Origin: Geobacteraceae bacterium
Lineage (GTDB): Bacteria; Desulfobacterota; Desulfuromonadia; Geobacterales; Geobacteraceae
Reading direction: 5' to 3'
DNA: 10,149 bases
Assembly (NCBI GenBank): GCA_012797715.1
Contig: JAAZOO010000383.1
Span: 1 to 10,149 of the forward strand
Below are positions 6,264 through 10,149 of this stretch, one piece after another. A model generated the notes under the pieces. The model was not told the origin of the DNA, made no database searches, and worked only from the letters and a program-made list of their open reading frames with translations. The position numbers and the translations under genes were made by a program. Position 1 is the first letter of the stretch. The number at the start of each line of letters is the position of its first letter.

Positions 6264-6752
6264 ATGCCCGCGACACTGGTAGAACTGGCAGCTAACATTG
6301 TATCTTCCCATGCCTCTGTCAATGAGATGTCGACAGAGGATCTTCTTCAGGAAATTCAGAAAGTTTACGCAGCTCTTCAGCAGCTGGAGACAGCAGGCAC
6401 TGCAGCCTCTGCCGTCGACACGGAGCCAAAGGCACCTGTAATGACACTGAAAAAGGCATTTCAGGCCGATCAGGTCTATTGCATGATCTGTGGCAGAGGC
6501 GGGATGAAAACCCTTTCCCGTCACCTGTCTCAAGCTCACGGCATAAAGCCGGGTGAGTATCGGAAACGGTTCAATATTCCAGCCAGCCAGCCTCTTACCG
6601 CCAAGACCTTTTCCGAGGGGCGACGGAAAATGGCGAAGGAAAGGGGGCTGGCCGATAATCTCGCAAAAGCAAGGGCAGTGCGTGCAGCGAATCTGAAAGC
6701 CGAAAAGCCTGCTGCGGAAAAAACGGCAAAGTCCGCCAGGAAGAAAGCCTGA
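6264..6752 (+). CDS. MucR/Ros-family zinc-finger transcriptional regulator
   Basis: DNA-binding regulator of the prokaryotic zinc-finger family (Ros, MucR), usually acting on AT-rich promoters as a repressor or nucleoid-type protein. The 162 residues begin with a helical oligomerisation-type region (LVELAANIVSSHASVN, then an acidic-leucine helix to about 43), a variable linker to 60, and the zinc finger VYCMICGRGGMKTLSRHLSQ. Ligands are C73, C76, H87 and H92, followed by AHGIKPGEYRKRFNIP, a classic family stretch. C76 and H87 are separated by 10 residues, one more than in Ros. The end is a Lys/Ala-rich basic tail (about 144-162). It is the only plus-strand gene here, with its own promoter, a strong AAGGAGGA and its own terminator. 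It diverges from the oxidoreductase operon, which could be a target. Family is sure; targets are unknown. Confidence 0.92.
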   Translation: MPATLVELAANIVSSHASVNEMSTEDLLQEIQKVYAALQQLETAGTAASAVDTEPKAPVMTLKKAFQADQVYCMICGRGGMKTLSRHLSQAHGIKPGEYRKRFNIPASQPLTAKTFSEGRRKMAKERGLADNLAKARAVRAANLKAEKPAAEKTAKSARKKA

Positions 6753-6777
6753 GGCGCTAAAAAGTCTTCATATGGCA

Positions 6778-6823
6778 CGGAGCCCGCAGCGTGAGGCATC
6801 ACGGCTGCGGGCTCCGGTTTTTT
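6778..6823 (+). terminator. Strong intrinsic terminator after the MucR/Ros-family gene
   Basis: CGGAGCCCGCAGC (6778-6790) pairs perfectly over 13 bp with GCTGCGGGCTCCG (6804-6816). Inside, GTGA and TCAC (6791-6794, 6799-6802) extend the stem past a bulged G. Six T follow at 6818-6823. The T-run is on the plus strand only, so it mainly serves the regulator; the opposing ctpA transcript meets the same hairpin without a T-run. Confidence 0.93.
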
Positions 6824-6831
6824 CTGTTCGA

Positions 6832-8163
6832 TCAGTTGACGGTCTTGTTTACCTTCTTGAGTATGTCCCACCCTTTCAGGAGGTCCAGCGCCCTCAGCAC
6901 CTGGTAATCTCCCTTTATTTGCTCGTCCATCTTGTAGGTAGGCGCCTTTTCTTCCTTCTTCCCCTCTTTCTCCGTCTTGGAATCGGACTCAAAGTGGTTT
7001 TCCAGATCTTTTTCCCTTATGGAGAGGACATCCTTCTTCTCAGCGGCGGTGATCTCAAGGTTCTCCACAACGATATCCGGCGTTATGCCCTTTGCCTGGA
7101 TCGAGCGCCCCTTGGGAGTGAAGTACCGGGCGGTTGTCAGACGCAGGCCGGAATCTTCGGACAGGGGAATAATGGTCTGGACAGACCCCTTTCCGAAGCT
7201 CTGCGTTCCCAGCACGACAGCCCGGTTGTGATCCTGCAGTGCCCCGGCAACGATTTCAGATGCACTGGCGCTCCCCCCGTTAATCAGAACGACCATCGGA
7301 TACCCCAGCTCCTTCTCACCTTTCCGTGCGGTGAATCTCATCCTGGAATCCGGATCTCGCCCCTCCGTATAGACAATCAAACCGTCGGCGATGAAGTGGT
7401 CGGCAACCTTTACCGCCTGTTCCAGGAGACCGCCCGGGTCATTGCGCATGTCAAGAATAAGCCCTTTCAGTGAGCCGCCATTTTCTTTCTTGAGTGCCTT
7501 GAGTGCCTTGACGAGGTCCTCATCCGTCCTCTCCTGGAACTGGGCAAGACGGATATAACCGTACCCGTAATCGAGGGTCTTGTATTTCACGCTTTTCACC
7601 TGGATAATGTCGCGCACAAGAGTGAAATCCTTTGGCTTCTCGAATCCATCCCGCATGATGGTAATCGTGACCTTGCTCCCCTTTGGACCGCGCATACGTT
7701 TCACGGCATCAATTATGCTCATGTCCTTGGTCAACTTGTCCTCGATCTTCAGGATCTGGTCGCCGGCTTTTATGCCGGCACGGAAGGCAGGCGTATCTTC
7801 AATGGGTGAAATAACCGTCAAGTAGCCTTCCTTGATCGTTATCTCGATTCCCAAACCGCCGAATGATCCCTTCGTTTCAATCTTCATCTCCTTGTACATA
7901 TCGGGCGGGAGAAAAGAGCTGTGGGGATCGAGGGAAGACAGCATACCGTTGATCGCACCGTAAATGAGCTTCTTTGTATCAACCTCTTCAACATAATTTT
8001 TCTGCACAATCTTCAGCACATCGGTAAACATTTCGATGGATTCATAATCATTTCCGCCCTCGGCGGCACAACGGTGCTGGACACCCGTTCCCACGACAAC
8101 TATCAGGGCCGAAACGGCTGCTACCAGCACGGCAAACTTTTTCCCTCTGTTTTTCGTCACCAT
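6832..8163 (-). CDS. ctpA: Carboxyl-terminal processing protease (S41 family, PDZ domain)
   Basis: Periplasmic serine protease that trims or degrades envelope proteins from the C-terminus; several family members control peptidoglycan hydrolases. From the chosen start it has 443 residues: a basic N-terminus and hydrophobic signal/anchor segment (about 8-28), an N-terminal helical part ending LSSLDPHSSF, a PDZ domain (about 98-180, with GGLGIEI), and the S41 core. The catalytic set reads S300 (in GGSASASEI), K325 (in SFGKGSVQ) and Q329, with the spacing known in B. subtilis CtpB. A charged Lys/Glu stretch (about 391-407) precedes the end. The start is ATG at 8161-8163, 4 nt after GGGGAGG (8168-8174). 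The frame is open to 8388, but that part overlaps the upstream gene and lacks a signal sequence. It lies 31 nt after the EnvC-like gene, so one operon is likely. Confidence 0.95.
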   Translation of the reverse strand: MVTKNRGKKFAVLVAAVSALIVVVGTGVQHRCAAEGGNDYESIEMFTDVLKIVQKNYVEEVDTKKLIYGAINGMLSSLDPHSSFLPPDMYKEMKIETKGSFGGLGIEITIKEGYLTVISPIEDTPAFRAGIKAGDQILKIEDKLTKDMSIIDAVKRMRGPKGSKVTITIMRDGFEKPKDFTLVRDIIQVKSVKYKTLDYGYGYIRLAQFQERTDEDLVKALKALKKENGGSLKGLILDMRNDPGGLLEQAVKVADHFIADGLIVYTEGRDPDSRMRFTARKGEKELGYPMVVLINGGSASASEIVAGALQDHNRAVVLGTQSFGKGSVQTIIPLSEDSGLRLTTARYFTPKGRSIQAKGITPDIVVENLEITAAEKKDVLSIREKDLENHFESDSKTEKEGKKEEKAPTYKMDEQIKGDYQVLRALDLLKGWDILKKVNKTVN

Positions 8164-8194
8164 TTTTCCTCCCCACTGGTGGTAGTGCAGTTTT

Positions 8195-9490
8195 CTATCG
8201 TACCCAGGGTGCCGGATCGACGGGTTTTCCCTGGTAGCGGATTTCGAAATAAAGAAGCGGCCCCTTGGAAGAATCGACATCTCCCACGCTTGCAAGAACC
8301 TCGTTCTTTGACACGCTTGCCCCGGCTCGCTTGAAAAGTCTGGAATTATGGGCATAGAGACTGAAAAAACCATCCCCGTGATCAACAATCACCATATTGC
8401 CGTACCCCTTGAAATAGTCGGAAAATACGACCCTTCCGTCATATACGGCTCGAACGTCGGCGCCGCTCGGCGCCGAGATGGAAATACCATTACTAACCGT
8501 GAAGGAATTGAACTCCGGATGCTTATGCCTGCCGAAGGATCCAATGACCCGCCCCTGCGTCGGCATCGAAAGACGCCCCTTCTGTGCGGCGAAACCGCCG
8601 TTTGTCACGGGCGGGAGGGCGACGGGTGAAGGGGTGTCGTGGGATCTGTCGTTGGTCCTTCCCTCAGCCCTGGCTAGGCCTCCTGGCGGGGCACCGGCCC
8701 GTTTTTTGTTCCCGGCCTTGTTCTGCGACCTGGAAGCCGCTACTGCTGCGGCACGACGTTTCGCTGCCTCATTCCTTCGACTCTGCGCTTCAAGGCGCGC
8801 AATGGTTGCCTGCAGACGCCGAGAATTGGCTTCAAGCTCCTTCAGGGAAGCCTGGTAGGCAATTTTCTCCTCCCGAACGCGGGCAAGGAAAGAGGTTTTC
8901 GAGGACTTCTCCTCCTCAATCTGACGCTTTGTCAGCTCAATGGAACCCTTCAAACTCTCCTTTCTGCGGGCATCGTACTCCATTTGCCTCTTCAGCTGCC
9001 TGAGCTTCTCAATCCTATCCTCATAGGCGGAAAGGAGTTTCCGATCGCTCTCAAGGAGGGATCTCATGTAGCGCTGGTTCTCCAGCATCTGCGGGAAAGA
9101 CTCGGAGGAGAAAAGGAAGCGCAGGGTCCCGGCTTCACCACCCTTGTATACGGAAACCAGACGCTTCTGAATCAGAAGTTTCCGGGATTCAGCTTCTCGC
9201 TGCACACCATCAATTTCGCTGCGGGTTTTCTCAAGGCCGCCTTCCACCATCTTCAAATCCTGTTTCAGAGAGACAAGGCTGGCCTCCTTTTCCTTGAGTC
9301 GTTTATCAATCCTGGCCAGTTCGCCGCTTACCCTGTTCTCTTCCTCAGCCGTCTTGGTGATGAGCTGCTTCTTTTCCCGTATCTCCCTTGTAATCCCCTG
9401 AAGCTGTTTCTTTGCATCGGCACACCACGCCGGTGAAGCAGAAAGGATGGCAAGGGAAAAGGCAAGGAATGTCGATAGCATGGTCACCAT
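8195..9490 (-). CDS. EnvC-like murein hydrolase activator (coiled coil plus degenerate LytM/M23 domain)
   Basis: Likely periplasmic partner of FtsEX that activates cell-wall amidases at the septum. The 431 residues comprise a signal peptide (1-24, ending PAWCA), a long coiled coil (about 26-245, rich in Lys/Glu/Arg/Leu), a Pro/Ala-rich low-complexity linker (about 246-305) and a LytM/M23 domain (about 306-430). The M23 fold marks are present (GSFGRHKHP, ISAPSGADVRAVYDG, GYGNMVIVDHGDG, LYAHNS), but the expected HxGxD reads SNGIS (S333, S337) and the expected HxH reads LLY (L412, Y414). Only H381 remains, so it should not bind zinc or cut peptidoglycan. ATG at 9488-9490 lies 2 nt after the ftsX stop with no clear ribosome site, implying coupling; ATG at 9481 is an alternative. 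The nearest known relative in design is EnvC. Confidence 0.9.
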   Translation of the reverse strand: MVTMLSTFLAFSLAILSASPAWCADAKKQLQGITREIREKKQLITKTAEEENRVSGELARIDKRLKEKEASLVSLKQDLKMVEGGLEKTRSEIDGVQREAESRKLLIQKRLVSVYKGGEAGTLRFLFSSESFPQMLENQRYMRSLLESDRKLLSAYEDRIEKLRQLKRQMEYDARRKESLKGSIELTKRQIEEEKSSKTSFLARVREEKIAYQASLKELEANSRRLQATIARLEAQSRRNEAAKRRAAAVAASRSQNKAGNKKRAGAPPGGLARAEGRTNDRSHDTPSPVALPPVTNGGFAAQKGRLSMPTQGRVIGSFGRHKHPEFNSFTVSNGISISAPSGADVRAVYDGRVVFSDYFKGYGNMVIVDHGDGFFSLYAHNSRLFKRAGASVSKNEVLASVGDVDSSKGPLLYFEIRYQGKPVDPAPWVR

Positions 9491-9492
9491 GG

Positions 9493-10149
9493 CTACAGGC
9501 TTATGAATCTCTTCAGTGATGCGAGGCTCCCCAGAAAACCGAGCGCAGCTCCTCCCGCCACAAGGGCGGCAAGATACTCCATCGGAAGAAAAAGAAGGCC
9601 CGACAGCATGGGATTGAAACCGACAAGAATGTCGGCATTATGCAGGAAAGCCATATAGACACCGGTCAGCACAAGAATACTGAAGACTACGCCAGCGACT
9701 CCCTGCAGGACTCCCTCGATAAGAAACGGCGCCTTGATAAACCAGCGGGTTGCTCCCACCAGGCCCATCAACTCCAGTTCGTCCTTTCGCGAGAAGATGG
9801 TGAGTTTTATGGTATTCGCTACGATGAAAACAACCGCAAGGACAAGAAACCCGCCCACCAGCGCTCCGATGAAACGAACCAGACTTAGGAAATCGGTAAA
9901 CCGCCGCACCCACTCTTCACCGTACTGCACCTCGGTAATCTCCGGTATTTTCCTGAGACGGGACACATAGGCAGTAATCGAGTCGCTGTCACGGCTGTCC
10001 CGTTTCAGGCGGATTTCAAGGGAAGAGGGAAGGATATCGGGGGTCACACCGTTGAGCAACGATTCTTGCCCCTTCAAACGAGCGGAAAAGCGCCTCAAAG
10101 CCTCCTGCCGCGAGATATAGGCTACCCCTGCCGTACCCTCGATTGCCCG
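9493..10149 (-). CDS. ftsX: Cell division ABC-transporter-like protein FtsX (partial, N-terminus off the right edge)
   Basis: Inner-membrane partner of the ATPase FtsE; the FtsEX complex links cytokinesis to peptidoglycan hydrolysis by acting on an EnvC-type activator. The frame is open to the window edge and gives 218 C-terminal residues. They include the end of the periplasmic domain (AIEGTAGVAYISRQEAL onward) and three hydrophobic membrane segments: one around FIGALVGGFLVLAVVFIVA, one around FLIEGVLQGVAGVVFSILVL, and a last one around YLAALVAGGAALGFLGSLA. Between the first two lies RKDELELMGLVGATRWFIKAPF, the FtsX/MacB-type cytoplasmic coupling loop. The first membrane segment and ftsE would lie to the right. 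The stop is 2 nt before the EnvC-like ATG. A partial gene by position only; no break is seen. Confidence 0.95.
   Translation of the reverse strand, partial: RAIEGTAGVAYISRQEALRRFSARLKGQESLLNGVTPDILPSSLEIRLKRDSRDSDSITAYVSRLRKIPEITEVQYGEEWVRRFTDFLSLVRFIGALVGGFLVLAVVFIVANTIKLTIFSRKDELELMGLVGATRWFIKAPFLIEGVLQGVAGVVFSILVLTGVYMAFLHNADILVGFNPMLSGLLFLPMEYLAALVAGGAALGFLGSLASLKRFISL

Noticed and set aside
6772..7473. 233-residue plus frame opposite ctpA
   Set aside because: It begins inside the terminator hairpin and mirrors ctpA codons.
8164..8388. 75-codon N-terminal extension of ctpA
   Set aside because: It overlaps the end of the EnvC-like gene, has no signal sequence, and the ATG at 8163 has an excellent ribosome site followed by a signal/anchor segment.
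9479..9495. Lipoprotein signal in the EnvC-like protein (cysteine at residue 23)
   Set aside because: The residues before the cysteine (PAW) do not fit a lipobox; an ordinary signal peptide cut after ADA or CA fits better.

Overview
The window reads as ordinary chromosomal DNA from a bacterium of the Desulfuromonadota (Geobacter/Desulfuromonas-like, formerly Deltaproteobacteria). This rests on the gene mix: a four-subunit 2-oxoacid:ferredoxin oxidoreductase, a MucR/Ros-type regulator, an ftsX-envC-ctpA cluster and a tRNA-Gln/tRNA-Glu pair with encoded CCA ends. It is inference from gene content and protein style, not from a phylogenetic marker. I see no insertion sequence, phage gene, CRISPR array or other sign of an accessory region.

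Layout, left to right. Positions 1-2598 hold a cofactor operon on the minus strand, transcribed nadC, birA, coaX (NAD, biotin attachment, coenzyme A). coaX runs off the left edge. A good sigma70-type promoter lies at 2705-2733. Positions 2902-3193 hold a small stable-RNA unit, also minus: promoter, tRNA-Gln(CTG), tRNA-Glu(TTC), terminator. Positions 3261-6076 hold a minus-strand operon for the oxidoreductase in the order delta (ferredoxin), alpha, beta, gamma; the alpha subunit looks like the VorB (2-ketoisovalerate) type.

A divergent intergenic region (6077-6263) separates that operon from the only plus-strand gene, a MucR/Ros-family zinc-finger regulator (6264-6752). That gene has its own promoter and a strong intrinsic terminator. 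From 6832 to the right edge lies a minus-strand cell-envelope cluster, transcribed ftsX (partial), an EnvC-like coiled-coil/LytM protein, and the S41 protease ctpA. FtsEX normally drives an EnvC-type activator of peptidoglycan amidases during division. The LytM domain here has lost most catalytic and zinc-binding residues, which fits an activator rather than an enzyme.

No clearly undescribed system was found. The points most worth a second look are the zinc-finger spacing in the MucR-like protein, the degenerate LytM domain coupled to FtsX, the regulator/VOR divergent region, and a 14-bp perfect palindrome in the leader between the delta and alpha subunit genes.
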